Shown piece by piece: positions 44,163-53,482 of a stretch of DNA of 64,000 nucleotides (position 1 is the stretch's first letter; every line of letters begins with the position of its first letter). This DNA is from Pseudomonadota bacterium (lineage in GTDB: Bacteria > Pseudomonadota > Gammaproteobacteria > Steroidobacterales > Steroidobacteraceae): assembly GCA_021808195.1 (NCBI GenBank), contig JAKBCE010000004.1:1-64000 (forward strand), given 5' to 3'. The notes beneath the pieces were generated by a model. That model had not been told where the DNA came from. It saw only the letters and a list, made by a program, of their open reading frames with translations, and made no database searches. Made by a program: the position numbers and the translations under genes.

Positions 44163-45626
44163 TCACCCGCCGGGCTGCACGGCGATGCACAGATACTTGA
44201 GTTCGGTGTACTCGAGGATCCCGTGGCGCGAACCCTCGCGGCCGATACCGGATTCCTTCACGCCGCCGAACGGCGCCGTCTCGGTGGTCAGCAGCCCGGT
44301 ATTCAACCCCACCATGCCGTATTCGAGCGCCTCGGCGACGCGCCAGGACCGGGACAAATCGCGCGTGTAGAAGTACGCGGCCAGTCCGAACTCGGTGTCG
44401 TTCGCCATGCGGATGGCTTGCTGCTCGCTCTCGAAGCGAAACAGCGGTGCGATCGGTCCGAAGATCTCCTCGCGAGCCATGAGCATCTGCGGGGTGACCC
44501 CGGTCACCACGGTCGGCTCGAAGAACGTCCCGCCCAGGGCGTGGCGTCGACCGCCGGTCAATACGCGTGCGCCCTTCTCGAGCGCATCGGCGAGATGACG
44601 CTCCACCTTGGCGAGGGCACGCGCGTCGATCAGCGGGCCTTGATCGGTGGGACCGGCCAGACCATCGCCGACGCGCAGCTTGGCGACGGCTTCGGCCAGC
44701 TTGGCGGCGAAGGTGTCATAGATGCCGCTCTGCACCAGCAACCGGTTTGCGCAGACGCAGGTCTGGCCGCTGTTGCGGTACTTGCTCGCCATCGCACCGC
44801 TCACCGCGGCATCGACGTCGGCATCGTCGAAGACGATGAAAGGCGCATTGCCACCGAGCTCGAGAGAGACCTTCTTCACGGTGCCCGCGCACTGCGCCAT
44901 CAGCCGCTTGCCGACCGGGGTGGAGCCGGTGAAGCTCAACTTGCGCACCAGCGGATGGGTCGTCAGTTCCGCGCCAATGGCCTGCGCGTCGCTGCCGGTG
45001 ACGATATTGAACACGCCCGGCGGGATACCCGCGCGCGCCGCAAGCTCGGCGAGCGCCAGCGCCGAGAAGGGCGTCTGGATCGCCGGCTTGCACACGAAGG
45101 TGCAGCCGGCCGCGAGCGCCGGGGCTGCTTTGCGCGTGATCATCGCGCTCGGAAAATTCCAGGGCGTGATGGCTGCGGCGACACCGACCGGCTGGCGCAT
45201 CACGAGCAGCCGGCGGTCGGCCTGGTGCGGCGGAATGAGCTCGCCGTAGAGTCGCTTGGCCTCCTCGGCGAACCACTCGATAAATGAGGCGGCATAGGCG
45301 ATCTCCCCACGCGCCTCGGCGAGCGGCTTGCCCTGCTCGGCCGTCATGATCGTGGCGAGATCCTCCTGATGTTCGAGCAGCAGGGCGTGCCAGCGACGCA
45401 GCAGCGCGCTGCGCTCGCGCGCGGGCCTGGCCGCCCAGGCTGGGAACGCCGCCCCGGCCGCCTCGATGGCACGGCGGGTCTCGGCGGCGCCGAGTTCCGG
45501 CACGGTGCCGAGGGTCTCGCCCGTGGCCGGATTGCGCACCGTGCTGAGCGCGCCGCCCTGCGCATCCACCCAGTGGCCGTCGAGATACGCCTGTGTGCGC
45601 AGCAGATTCGAATCGCGGAGCTTCAT
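44163..45626 (-). CDS. gabD: NAD(P)-dependent succinate-semialdehyde dehydrogenase
   Basis: 487 residues, close to GabD. Aldehyde dehydrogenase fold with PWNFPSAMITRK (cofactor), FTGSTPVGKRLM, the catalytic Glu in LELGGNAPFIVF and the nucleophile Cys in NSGQTCVCANR. The C-terminal PFGGVKESGIGREGSRHG is characteristic of GabD-like enzymes, which oxidise succinate semialdehyde (or glutarate semialdehyde) to the acid. The frame is open to 45839, but MKLRDSNLLR at 45626 matches the family N-terminus. It has no GABA genes beside it. Confidence 0.9.
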   Translation of the reverse strand: MKLRDSNLLRTQAYLDGHWVDAQGGALSTVRNPATGETLGTVPELGAAETRRAIEAAGAAFPAWAARPARERSALLRRWHALLLEHQEDLATIMTAEQGKPLAEARGEIAYAASFIEWFAEEAKRLYGELIPPHQADRRLLVMRQPVGVAAAITPWNFPSAMITRKAAPALAAGCTFVCKPAIQTPFSALALAELAARAGIPPGVFNIVTGSDAQAIGAELTTHPLVRKLSFTGSTPVGKRLMAQCAGTVKKVSLELGGNAPFIVFDDADVDAAVSGAMASKYRNSGQTCVCANRLLVQSGIYDTFAAKLAEAVAKLRVGDGLAGPTDQGPLIDARALAKVERHLADALEKGARVLTGGRRHALGGTFFEPTVVTGVTPQMLMAREEIFGPIAPLFRFESEQQAIRMANDTEFGLAAYFYTRDLSRSWRVAEALEYGMVGLNTGLLTTETAPFGGVKESGIGREGSRHGILEYTELKYLCIAVQPGG

Positions 45627-45785
45627 CAGTACCGTTCCTCCCGCGGACAGTGTCCCATGGGTCAAACCGTTCGGCCAAGGGCCTCGATTACGGTCAAGCT
45701 GATGAAGCCGTGAGCATTGCTGGACGCGAAGCGGCCGCAGCCGGCACGCCGGGAACTTTGCACTGCGAAGTGACTCCAACTTTCT

Positions 45786-45898
45786 GAGTGCTTCGGCACT
45801 CCCCGCTTCCCTCCCTGAGCGGGTCAACGCCCGGTTCACACGAGACCTGTGCCGGGTTGGTCTGCCCCGATGGCCCGCCCGGCCATCGGGGTCTTTTA
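45786..45898 (+). ncRNA. Candidate small RNA with four stem-loops
   Basis: Plus-strand element lying between two minus-strand genes. Hairpin 1: GAGTGC-UUCG-GCACTC (45786-45801), a stable UUCG tetraloop. Hairpin 2: CCCGCT/AGCGGG (45802-45823) with loop UCCCUCCCUG, complementary to Shine-Dalgarno sequences. Hairpin 3: CAAC-CCCGG-CACA with TGTG-CCGGG-GTTG (45825-45859). Terminator: CCCCGATGGCC/GGCCATCGGGG (45865-45891) plus TCTTTTAA. TTGCAC (45758) and TTTCTG (45781), 17 bp apart, may be a weak promoter. No coding frame fits. The 5' end is uncertain. Confidence 0.6.
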
Positions 45899-45899
45899 A
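45865..45899 (+). terminator. Intrinsic terminator of the candidate small RNA
   Basis: An 11-bp perfect stem with a 5-nt loop followed by TCTTTTAA. It points on the plus strand and overlaps the last codons of engB, which runs the other way. On the minus strand there is no U-tract after the stem, so it is not engB's own terminator. Confidence 0.8.
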
Positions 45900-46492
45900 T
45901 GCTCCTCCGGCCGCGCCATGCCCAACCAGGCGCCGAGCGTGTGCTGAGCCTCCTGCACCCCTGCGCCACTGTGCGCTGAGAACAGCTGTACCGTAGCGCG
46001 CCCGCCGAGCAGCGCCGACGCTGCCGACAGCGTTTGACGCGCCTCGTTGCGGGTCAGCTTGTCGCTCTTGGAAAGCAGCACGTGCACCCGCTGATGTGCG
46101 CCCGCCCAGGCCATGAGCGCCTCATCGCCCTCGCCGATCCCCCGGCGTGCGTCCACGATCAGGAACACGCCGCGCAACGCAGCGCGTTGCCGTAGCGCTT
46201 CCATCAGTGCCGGCCAGGTGCGTCGCTCATGCTCCGGGGCGCTCGCATAGCCGTAACCGGGCAGGTCGATCAGCCGGGCGTGCTCGGCGAGCGTAAAGAA
46301 ATTGATCAGCCGGGTCCGGCCCGGCGTCTTGCTCGAGCGCGCCAGGCCTCGATGCGCCACGATGGCATTGATGGCGCTCGACTTGCCGGCATTGGATCGG
46401 CCCGCAAAGGCCACTTCGATGCCGTGGTCCGCGGGGAACTGTGCCGGCGCGGCCGCGCTCAGCAGAAAATGTGCTTGGGGAAATCGGAGCAT
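45896..46492 (-). CDS. engB: Ribosome-biogenesis GTP-binding protein EngB
   Basis: 198 residues (YsxC/YihA). GTPase needed for 50S assembly. G1 is GRSNAGKSS, G2 is within KTPGRTRLINFF, G3 is DLPGYGYA and G4 is LSKSDKL. The start MLRFPQAHF at 46492 was chosen, and the longer frame has no coding look. It is divergent from cytochrome c4, with about 60 bp between the starts, the usual gene order beside polA in Pseudomonas-like genomes. Confidence 0.93.
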   Translation of the reverse strand: MLRFPQAHFLLSAAAPAQFPADHGIEVAFAGRSNAGKSSAINAIVAHRGLARSSKTPGRTRLINFFTLAEHARLIDLPGYGYASAPEHERRTWPALMEALRQRAALRGVFLIVDARRGIGEGDEALMAWAGAHQRVHVLLSKSDKLTRNEARQTLSAASALLGGRATVQLFSAHSGAGVQEAQHTLGAWLGMARPEEH

Positions 46493-46552
46493 GGTCCTAG
46501 TGTACAATCTTGGTCTTTCGCACCATCGGTCAGAATCCCAAGAGAGCAAACC

Positions 46553-47320
46553 ATGGCGAAAAGACTCTTGTTGCTGATCGTCCCCGCAGTTGCGGCGATG
46601 TTCACGGCCGGTACGGCCATTGCAGCCTCTCACGCAGCGGCGGCTGCATCGAGCGCCGCGCCCGCATCGGGCACGACGACAGCTGCACCGGCTGCCGCCA
46701 GTACAGCGGCGGCCGCGAGCGGTCCGCCGGTCGTCACGCCCGACCCGTACCGAGACGGGTCAGTGCAAGCCGGCGCGGCCAAGGCGACCATGTGCTTTGC
46801 CTGCCACGGCCCGAACGGCAACAGCGTCAGCCCGGTGTTCCCGCGCCTCGCGGGCCAGAACGCGGTCTACATCGTTGAGCAGCTGCACCTGTTCCGTGCC
46901 GGGATCCGCCAGAACCCGATGATGGCGGCGATGGCCGCGGGACTGAGCGATCAGGATATCGACAATCTGGCGGTGTTCTTCGCCGCGCAGACCCCGACCG
47001 GCCTCACCGCGGATCCGACCTTGTGGAAAGCGGGCCAGGCCCTGTACCTCTCCGGGGACCGCCAGCACGGCATTCCGGCCTGCGTGGCCTGCCACGGCCC
47101 GACCGGGCAGGGTAATCCGGCAGCCGGCTACCCCGCGCTGCGGGCGCAGCAGTCCGCCTATGTGGTCACACAGCTGCAGAATTATGCCAATGGCACCCGC
47201 TACAGCGGGCCGCATCCCGAGACAGCGGCGCCAAACAGCATCATGATGTTCACGATTGCCAAACGCCTGAGCCCTGCGCAGATGCAGGCGGTGGCATCGT
47301 ACGTGCAAGGCTTGCGTTGA
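46553..47320 (+). CDS. Cytochrome c4 (di-heme)
   Basis: 255 residues. Signal peptide (MAKRLLLLIVPAVAAMFTAGTAIA), an Ala/Ser/Thr-rich spacer of about 40 residues, then two homologous class I cytochrome domains with CFACH and CVACH heme sites. Axial Met candidates are in NPMMAAMAAGL and NSIMMFTIA. Periplasmic or membrane-attached electron carrier to cytochrome oxidases. TACAAT at 46503-46508 may be its -10. It is followed 26 bases later by the first dsbA-like gene. Confidence 0.92.
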   Translation: MAKRLLLLIVPAVAAMFTAGTAIAASHAAAAASSAAPASGTTTAAPAAASTAAAASGPPVVTPDPYRDGSVQAGAAKATMCFACHGPNGNSVSPVFPRLAGQNAVYIVEQLHLFRAGIRQNPMMAAMAAGLSDQDIDNLAVFFAAQTPTGLTADPTLWKAGQALYLSGDRQHGIPACVACHGPTGQGNPAAGYPALRAQQSAYVVTQLQNYANGTRYSGPHPETAAPNSIMMFTIAKRLSPAQMQAVASYVQGLR

Positions 47321-47346
47321 ACAGTACTTCAGGAGTTTCTCGTCCC

Positions 47347-48186
47347 ATGATCCGCCAGCTCGCATTGTCCACCGCGCTCGCCCTCGTCCTATGCGCCTGC
47401 AGTTCTCATCAGACTCCTCCGTCGCAGACGAGCAGCAATGCGACCGCGCCGAGCGCCGGCGCGCCCACCAGCAGTTCCGGGGCCTCGAGCAGCGGGGCTT
47501 CCAGTGCCGGCTCGCCAGCCAGTGCTTCGGCCTCGAGCGCCGCGGCGGCGGCCAGTCCGATGGCCCTGCCGACGAGCAGCGAGTGGCACCCGGGCGTCAA
47601 CTACAGCGTGATTTCCCCGGCCCAGCCCACCAACGCCCCGCCCGGCAAGGTGCAGGTCATGGAGGTCTTCTGGCTCGCCTGCCCGCACTGCTATGCGCTC
47701 GAGCCGTTCATTCAGGCCTGGCGCAAGAGCAAACCGGACTATGTGCAGTTCGTGCGCGTCCCGGTGATGTGGGGACCGGTACAGCGCTCGCATGCGCGGC
47801 TGTATTACACGTTCGAGGCGCTGGGACGCCGTGACCTGGTGGACAAAGCGTTCCACTACATTCACGGCCTCGAGATGCAAACGCGCAGCGAGTCCATCCT
47901 GGTCGGCAGCAGCAAGGCGCAGACTCTGCAGCTGCAGGCGGCATTCGCCGGCAAATACGGGATATCCGCCACGGCATTCGCGAACGCATACAACTCGTTC
48001 GACGTGAGCACGCGCCTGCAGCAGGCGCAGGAAATCAACCAGATCTACGAGATCGACAGTGTGCCGACGATCATCGTCGATGGTCGCTACCGGACCAACG
48101 TCGAGAAGGCCGGTGGCGAGAACAAGCTGATCGCGCTGATCAATTTCCTCACCCAGTGGGATCACGACCACCAGAATGCGGGGTAG
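47347..48186 (+). CDS. DsbA-like thiol:disulfide interchange lipoprotein
   Basis: 279 residues. Lipoprotein signal ending L-C-A-C (lipidated C18), a 60-residue Ser/Ala/Gly-rich tether, then a DsbA-fold domain. The active site is CPHC (ACPHCYALEP), the same dipeptide as E. coli DsbA. The cis-Pro loop is DSVPTIIVDG. It introduces disulfides into exported proteins, here probably tethered to a membrane by lipid. The start at 47347 is fixed by the signal sequence. It is immediately followed by a paralogue. Confidence 0.9.
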   Translation: MIRQLALSTALALVLCACSSHQTPPSQTSSNATAPSAGAPTSSSGASSSGASSAGSPASASASSAAAAASPMALPTSSEWHPGVNYSVISPAQPTNAPPGKVQVMEVFWLACPHCYALEPFIQAWRKSKPDYVQFVRVPVMWGPVQRSHARLYYTFEALGRRDLVDKAFHYIHGLEMQTRSESILVGSSKAQTLQLQAAFAGKYGISATAFANAYNSFDVSTRLQQAQEINQIYEIDSVPTIIVDGRYRTNVEKAGGENKLIALINFLTQWDHDHQNAG

Positions 48187-48190
48187 GCCG

Positions 48191-48925
48191 ATGGGACGCG
48201 TCCACTTCGCCGGCGCGCGGCTCGCCGCGGCCGCACTCGTGCTCGGTCTGTGCGCCGGGGTCGGGCTGACGAGCGCCGTCGCGGCGGATTTGCCCATGAA
48301 CGGCCGCTGGAAGCCGGGGGTGAACTACACGCTGATTTCGCCCGCGCAACCGACCAGCGCGCCGCCCGGCAAAGTGCAGGTGATGGAGTTCTTCTATCTC
48401 GCTTGCCCGTTCTGCCATGCGCTCGAGCCTTACATGCTCGCCTGGCGCAAGAGCAAGCCGACATACGTTCAGTTCGTGCGCGTGCCGGTGATGTGGGCGC
48501 CACTGCAGGTGGCGGATGCCCGGCTGTTTTACACGCTGGAGGCGGTCGGTCGGGACGACCTGGTCGAGACGGCGTTTCAAACGCTGCACCGGCTCGAGCA
48601 GGCCGCCGGCGGCGACGAGGATGTCATGATCGGCGATACGCCGGCCAAGACACTCGCGCTGCAAGCTGCATTCGCCCAACGGCACGGGGTCGCGAGCGGT
48701 ATGTTCAGCAACGCATACCACTCATTCGACGTCCACGTCGAGCTCGGTCGCGCGCGCCAGCTTGGCCAGCTCTACGAGATCACCCACACCCCCACGATCG
48801 TGGTGGACGGGCGCTACAAGACGGACGTAGCCAAGGCGGGTGGCGAGCGGCAGCTGATCGAGCTGATTGGCTTTCTCACCCGCTGGGATCACGCTCACCT
48901 GCCGGCAGAGGCCGCCGCGCACTGA
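48191..48925 (+). CDS. dsbA: DsbA-like thiol:disulfide interchange protein (soluble)
   Basis: 244 residues. Cleavable signal peptide (to about residue 30, TSAVAADLP) and a DsbA domain with active site CPFC (ACPFCHALEP) and cis-Pro loop HTPTIVVDG. It is about two-thirds similar by eye to the upstream lipoprotein (shared PPGKVQVME, FVRVPVMW, KAGGE blocks), so the pair arose by tandem duplication. CPFC versus CPHC implies different redox potentials. It lies 4 bases after its paralogue and ends convergent with hslU. Confidence 0.9.
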   Translation: MGRVHFAGARLAAAALVLGLCAGVGLTSAVAADLPMNGRWKPGVNYTLISPAQPTSAPPGKVQVMEFFYLACPFCHALEPYMLAWRKSKPTYVQFVRVPVMWAPLQVADARLFYTLEAVGRDDLVETAFQTLHRLEQAAGGDEDVMIGDTPAKTLALQAAFAQRHGVASGMFSNAYHSFDVHVELGRARQLGQLYEITHTPTIVVDGRYKTDVAKAGGERQLIELIGFLTRWDHAHLPAEAAAH

Positions 48926-48945
48926 CACGGCGCCAGGCGGGCGGC

Positions 48946-50283
48946 TCAGAGAATGTAGCGGCTGAGGTCCTCGTCCTTTGCAAGGTTACCGAGATTAGCA
49001 TCGACGTAGTGCGCGTCGACCGTCAGTGGCCCCTCGCTCCGTTCAGACGCATCGTAGGACACTGACTCCAGCAGCCGTTCCATGACGGTGTGCAGCCGGC
49101 GTGCACCGATGTTCTCGGTGCGTTCGTTGACCTGAAAGGCAATTTCCGCGATGCGCTGAACGCCGTCGGGGGTGAACTGCACCGGCACGCCCTCTGTGCC
49201 CATCAGCGCCTGGTACTGCGCAGTGAGCGAGGCATCCGGCTCGGTGAGGATGCGCACGAAATCACCGACCTTCAGCGAATCAAGTTCCACCCGAATCGGC
49301 AGTCGGCCCTGCAGTTCCGGAATGAGATCTGAGGGCTTGGACAGACTGAAGGCGCCCGAGGCAATGAACAGCACGTGATCCGTCTTCACCGGGCCGTACT
49401 TGGTGGTCACCGTCGAGCCTTCCACGAGCGGCAGTAGGTCGCGCTGCACGCCCTCGCGCGACACGTCCGCACCCATCGTCTCCTGGCGGCGCGTTACCTT
49501 GTCGATCTCGTCGATGAACACGATGCCGTTCTGTTCTGCGTTGGCGAGCGCCTGGATCTTCAGCTCCTCCTCATTGATGAGCTTCGCCGCCTCGTCCTCG
49601 ATGAGCAGCTTCAGCGCCTCGCTCACCCGCACTTTGCGATTGCGGGTGCGGCCGCCACCCAGGTTCTGGAACATCGACTGCAGCTGCTGCTGCATTTCCT
49701 CCATCCCCGGCGGCGCCATGATCTCGACACCCATCGGTGCGGCACGCAGCTCGATCTCGATTTCGCGCTCGGCGAGTTCTCCGGCGCGCAGCATGCGGCG
49801 GAACTTCTCGCGTGTCTCGGCATCGCGCGGCTGCACGGGCTCGTCGGTGGAAAATCCCAGCATGCGCGGCTTGGGCAACAGCGCATCGAGCACGCGCTCC
49901 TCGGCTGCATCCGCGGCGCGCTGGCGCACCTTGTCCATTTCCTGCTCGCGAGTCATCTTGACCGCCACGTCCACCAGCTCCTTGACGATCGAGTCGACGT
50001 CCCGACCGACATAGCCCACCTCGGTGAACTTGGTGGCTTCGACCTTCACGAACGGTGCGTTCGCGAGTCTTGCGAGCCGGCGTGCAATCTCGGTCTTACC
50101 CACACCGGTCGGCCCGATCATGAGAATGTTCTTCGGAGTGATCTCCTGGCGCAGCGGCTCGGGAACCTGCATGCGCCGCCAGCGGTTGCGCAGTGCGATG
50201 GCCACCGCACGCTTGGCGGCATCCTGCCCGACGATGTGCTTGTCGAGCTCCTGAACGATTTCACGGGGAGTAAGCGATGACAT
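48946..50283 (-). CDS. hslU: ATP-dependent protease ATPase subunit HslU
   Basis: 445 residues. AAA+ unfoldase with Walker [13 protein letters not shown], Walker [10 protein letters not shown], the I-domain insertion (about 110-240) and the C-terminal ISRYIL-like tail LSRYIL that docks into HslV. Feeds substrates to the HslV peptidase. Start [10 protein letters not shown] at 50283, 26 bases after hslV. Last gene of the long minus-strand run. Confidence 0.96.
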   Translation of the reverse strand: MSSLTPREIVQELDKHIVGQDAAKRAVAIALRNRWRRMQVPEPLRQEITPKNILMIGPTGVGKTEIARRLARLANAPFVKVEATKFTEVGYVGRDVDSIVKELVDVAVKMTREQEMDKVRQRAADAAEERVLDALLPKPRMLGFSTDEPVQPRDAETREKFRRMLRAGELAEREIEIELRAAPMGVEIMAPPGMEEMQQQLQSMFQNLGGGRTRNRKVRVSEALKLLIEDEAAKLINEEELKIQALANAEQNGIVFIDEIDKVTRRQETMGADVSREGVQRDLLPLVEGSTVTTKYGPVKTDHVLFIASGAFSLSKPSDLIPELQGRLPIRVELDSLKVGDFVRILTEPDASLTAQYQALMGTEGVPVQFTPDGVQRIAEIAFQVNERTENIGARRLHTVMERLLESVSYDASERSEGPLTVDAHYVDANLGNLAKDEDLSRYIL

Positions 50284-50309
50284 GGCAATAGAGTCGGCGG
50301 GCACGCCCC

Positions 50310-50870
50310 TCAGACGGCGTCCTGCTTCAGTTCCTCGATGGTCAGATTGCGATTGGTGTAGATGCAGATGTCGGCTGCGATCTCGAGCGAGCGTTGCACC
50401 ACGTCCCGTGCGCCGAGCTCCGAGGCCGCCAGCAGTGCGCGGGCCGCCGACAGGGCGAACGGACCACCGGAGCCGATGGCCGCGGCATCATGCTCCGGCT
50501 CGATGACATCGCCATTGCCGGAGATGATCAGAAGCTTGGCCGGATCAGCGACCAGCAGCAGCGCCTCCAGTCGCCGCAGGTAGCGGTCCGCACGCCAGTC
50601 CTTCGCCAACTCGATCGCTGCGCGGGTGAGATTGCCGTACTTCTCCAGTTTGCCCTCGAACCGCTCGAACAGCGTAAAGGCATCGGCCGTGCCGCCGGCG
50701 AAACCGGCGAGCACCTTGTCGTTGTAGAGCCTGCGCACTTTGCGGGCGTTGCCCTTCATGACGGTATTGCCCAGGGTCACCTGGCCGTCGCCGCCGAGCG
50801 CGACCGCACCGTTGCGACGGACACCGAGAATGGTCGTGCCGTGGGGATCAAACGTCTTCGAATCGGTCAT
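50310..50870 (-). CDS. hslV: ATP-dependent protease peptidase subunit HslV
   Basis: 186 residues. Proteasome-like Thr peptidase. The mature N-terminus is the T-T of [11 protein letters not shown], preceded by a propeptide of about 12 residues, longer than the single Met of E. coli. The catalytic Lys region [21 protein letters not shown] is intact. Forms two stacked hexamers capped by HslU. The start MTDSKTFDP at 50870 was preferred over a start seven codons upstream. Confidence 0.95.
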   Translation of the reverse strand: MTDSKTFDPHGTTILGVRRNGAVALGGDGQVTLGNTVMKGNARKVRRLYNDKVLAGFAGGTADAFTLFERFEGKLEKYGNLTRAAIELAKDWRADRYLRRLEALLLVADPAKLLIISGNGDVIEPEHDAAAIGSGGPFALSAARALLAASELGARDVVQRSLEIAADICIYTNRNLTIEELKQDAV

Positions 50871-50917
50871 GATGCAGCCGGTACCAGGCAATAAAGTTCA
50901 CGGCGCGCGGCGCCTAC

Positions 50918-51868
50918 TCAGGATTTACGGCGCGCCCGCGGGTGCGCTGCATCGTAGATGCGGGCCAGGTGCTGAAAATCAAGGTGGGTGTAAATCTGCG
51001 TCGTGGCGATATCGGCATGACCGAGCAGTTCCTGTACGCCGCGCAGTTCGGCACCGGACTCGAGCAGGTGAGAGGCGAATGAATGCCGGAACAGATGCGG
51101 GTGCACGTGCTGCGGCAGGCCCTGGCGCCTCGCCCAGTACGCGATGCGCTTTTGAATTTCACGCCGGCCGAGCCGGCGTCCACCGCGACCGACGAACAGC
51201 GCCTGTTCGTCGCTCCTCGCCCACGCCGCGCGCTGCCTCAGCCAGCGCTCGAGCGCCTCGGCCGCCATGCGCCCGACGGGTACGGCGCGCTCCTTGTTCC
51301 CCTTGCCCAGCACCCGCACGATGCGGTCGCGCAGGTCGAGCTGCCCCAGATCGAGCGTCGTGAGCTCGGCCAGGCGCAGACCCGAGGAGTAAAAGAGCTC
51401 CATGATGGCCCGGTCGCGCACCGCCACCGGCGTCGTGTCCGTGATGGCCAGCAGCCGAGCCATCTGATCCGCATCCAGCGTCACCGGCAGACGGCGCGCC
51501 GCCTTCGGCGCACGCACCTCGGTCGCCGGGTTGTGCCGCAGCGCACGCAGATCGGCAGCCGCGGACGCATTGCCGTGCTCGCGCTGCACCTGTGCTTCGC
51601 GCAGTAAAAAATCAAAGAAACTGCGCACCGCCGAGAGCCGCCGTTGAATGCTGCGCGGGGCGAGCCCTCCGGCATGCAGACGGGCGGCGAACAGGCGCAC
51701 GTGCACGGCATCGAGCGCAGCCCAATCAGCCAACTGCGCCCGATCGCAGTAGACGGCCAGTGCCTGCAGGTCGCGCAAGTAGTTCGAGACCGTGTGCGGC
51801 GAGCCGCGCCGCTCGGTCACCAGATAGCGCCGAAAGCGCTCGAGCCATTCTGCCGCGGCGGGCGTCAT
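50918..51868 (-). CDS. xerC: Tyrosine recombinase XerC
   Basis: 316 residues. N-terminal SAM-like DNA-binding domain (about 1-110) and catalytic domain with the Arg in SGLRLAELTTLDL, HPHLFRHSFASHLLESGAEL (His-x-x-Arg), LGHADIATTQIYTH (His and nucleophile Tyr). It resolves chromosome dimers at dif with XerD. The position downstream of dapF and the DUF484 gene is the standard gammaproteobacterial arrangement, which supports housekeeping XerC rather than a phage integrase. Confidence 0.94.
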   Translation of the reverse strand: MTPAAAEWLERFRRYLVTERRGSPHTVSNYLRDLQALAVYCDRAQLADWAALDAVHVRLFAARLHAGGLAPRSIQRRLSAVRSFFDFLLREAQVQREHGNASAAADLRALRHNPATEVRAPKAARRLPVTLDADQMARLLAITDTTPVAVRDRAIMELFYSSGLRLAELTTLDLGQLDLRDRIVRVLGKGNKERAVPVGRMAAEALERWLRQRAAWARSDEQALFVGRGGRRLGRREIQKRIAYWARRQGLPQHVHPHLFRHSFASHLLESGAELRGVQELLGHADIATTQIYTHLDFQHLARIYDAAHPRARRKS

Positions 51869-51893
51869 CGGCGCGCTGGCATCACAGTCCGTC

Positions 51894-52604
51894 CTAGGCG
51901 CTGCGAGGCAGCGTCAACGCATCGGCAATGAGATCGGCCATGCGCGCGAGGAATTCGGTGCTCATACCCGGATGGAACCGGTCGCGATCGGGACTGCCGA
52001 GGGCGAGCACGCCGATCGAAACACCCTTCTCGAGCAGCGGCACCAGCGCCACCGAGCCGATCTGCGCCGCATCAGGGCCGAACAGCAGTTCGCGCTGCGA
52101 ATCACGTGCCTGACCGCAGCGCGGCTTGCCTGCGCTGAACAGCGACTCGAAGGATTTCAGTCCCGGATTGTCACGCGTGACGGTGCGCACGAAGCGCTGC
52201 GGGGTCAGATCGGGATAGTCCCCAATCAGCAGCAGCACACCGTGGAACGAGTCAAAGTCCTCGCGCAGCCCGGCCTCGATGCGCGCCACCGCATCGGCTC
52301 GGCTGCCCGATTGCAGCAGACGACGCGTGAACCGATGCAGCTTCTCGGCGATGACATCGTTGGCCCGGGCCACCGCGACGAGATCCGCCAACTTGCTCTC
52401 GAGCGCCGCATGCTTCTCGCGCATCACCTCGATCTGTCGTTCGACCAGGGAGATGGTCGATCCGCCGCGCGCATGCGGCAGACGCAGGCGCAACAGCAAC
52501 GCCTGGTGGCGCTCGAAGAAATCCGGGGTGTGCTGCAGGAAGGTGGCAATGGCCTCCTCGTCCATCTCCCCGGCGGCAACGCCGCGTGCTTCACGTGTGG
52601 TCAT
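51894..52604 (-). CDS. DUF484 (GAF-like) protein
   Basis: 236 residues. N-terminal segment AIATFLQHTPDFFERHQALLLRLRLPHARGGSTISLVERQIEVMREK is the DUF484 signature. A coiled coil and a GAF-like domain (FHGVLLLIGDY, SVALVPLLEKGVSIGVLALGSPDRDRFHPGMSTEFL) follow. Function unknown. It is conserved between dapF and xerC in many gammaproteobacteria. It starts 3 bases after the dapF stop codon. Confidence 0.9.
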   Translation of the reverse strand: MTTREARGVAAGEMDEEAIATFLQHTPDFFERHQALLLRLRLPHARGGSTISLVERQIEVMREKHAALESKLADLVAVARANDVIAEKLHRFTRRLLQSGSRADAVARIEAGLREDFDSFHGVLLLIGDYPDLTPQRFVRTVTRDNPGLKSFESLFSAGKPRCGQARDSQRELLFGPDAAQIGSVALVPLLEKGVSIGVLALGSPDRDRFHPGMSTEFLARMADLIADALTLPRSA

Positions 52605-52607
52605 GAT

Positions 52608-53450
52608 TTATGAGCGCTCCTGAATATCGATGTGGCCCTGAAAGGCGACCTCAGCCGGACCGGTCAGCCAGATCGACTCTGCGGGGCCCGCCCAGCGCAC
52701 GCGGAGCTCGCCGCCGCGCGCGCTGACCCTGACCTCTGGATCCAGCAAATCCCAGCGCCGCCCGACCGCCACCGCAGCGCATGCGCCCGTGCCGCAGGCG
52801 AGCGTCTCGCCGGCGCCGCGCTCGTAGACCCGCAGCCGGATGTGCGTTCGGTCCACGATCTGCATGAACCCGACGTTGACCCGCCTGGGAAAGCGGCGGT
52901 GGCGCTCGATGGCCGGCCCGAGGCGCGCCACCGGCGCCGCCTCGACCGAGGCGACGGCGAGTACGGCATGAGGATTACCGATCGACACTGCGCCGATCTC
53001 AACGGTCTCACCGTCGAGCTCGAGGGGATAACGATCCGCCTCGGCGGCGGCCTGCAGCGGCAGCGCCGCCGGATCGAAGCGCACCGCTCCCATGTTGACT
53101 GCAACCGTTCCGCCGGGACGCACCTGCGCCTCGATGAGACCGGCCGGGCTCTCGAGCGTCACCGCTCCGGCGCGTCCCGCGCCGCGCGCGGCCAGCAGCG
53201 CCGCGATGCAGCGGGCACCGTTGCCGCATTGCTCGACCTCTTCACCATCGGCATTGAAGATACGGTAGAACGCCGCCGCTGCGCCGTGCCGGGACGGTTC
53301 GAGCAGCAGCGCTTGATCGAAGCCGATGCCGGTGTGCCGATCGGCCAGGCGGCGCAGTTGCTCTGCAGTGAGCGGCGCCCGCCCGGCCGGCGCATCGAAC
53401 ACTGCGAAATCGTTGCCCAGGGCGTGCATCTTGGTGAATTCGATGCGCAT
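52608..53450 (-). CDS. dapF: Diaminopimelate epimerase
   Basis: 280 residues. Interconverts LL- and meso-diaminopimelate for lysine and peptidoglycan. The two catalytic cysteines lie in EVEQCGNGARC and LACGTGACA. Starts MRIEFTKMHALGNDF, the family N-terminus. The frame has six further upstream codons that are not needed. It lies 32 bases after algR. Confidence 0.95.
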   Translation of the reverse strand: MRIEFTKMHALGNDFAVFDAPAGRAPLTAEQLRRLADRHTGIGFDQALLLEPSRHGAAAAFYRIFNADGEEVEQCGNGARCIAALLAARGAGRAGAVTLESPAGLIEAQVRPGGTVAVNMGAVRFDPAALPLQAAAEADRYPLELDGETVEIGAVSIGNPHAVLAVASVEAAPVARLGPAIERHRRFPRRVNVGFMQIVDRTHIRLRVYERGAGETLACGTGACAAVAVGRRWDLLDPEVRVSARGGELRVRWAGPAESIWLTGPAEVAFQGHIDIQERS

Positions 53451-53482
53451 GGCGCGAGGATACCCCAACTGCCGCAGCGCGG

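Noticed and set aside
50918..51868. Phage integrase
   Set aside because: The tyrosine recombinase sits in the conserved dapF-DUF484-xerC order and has XerC-type motifs.
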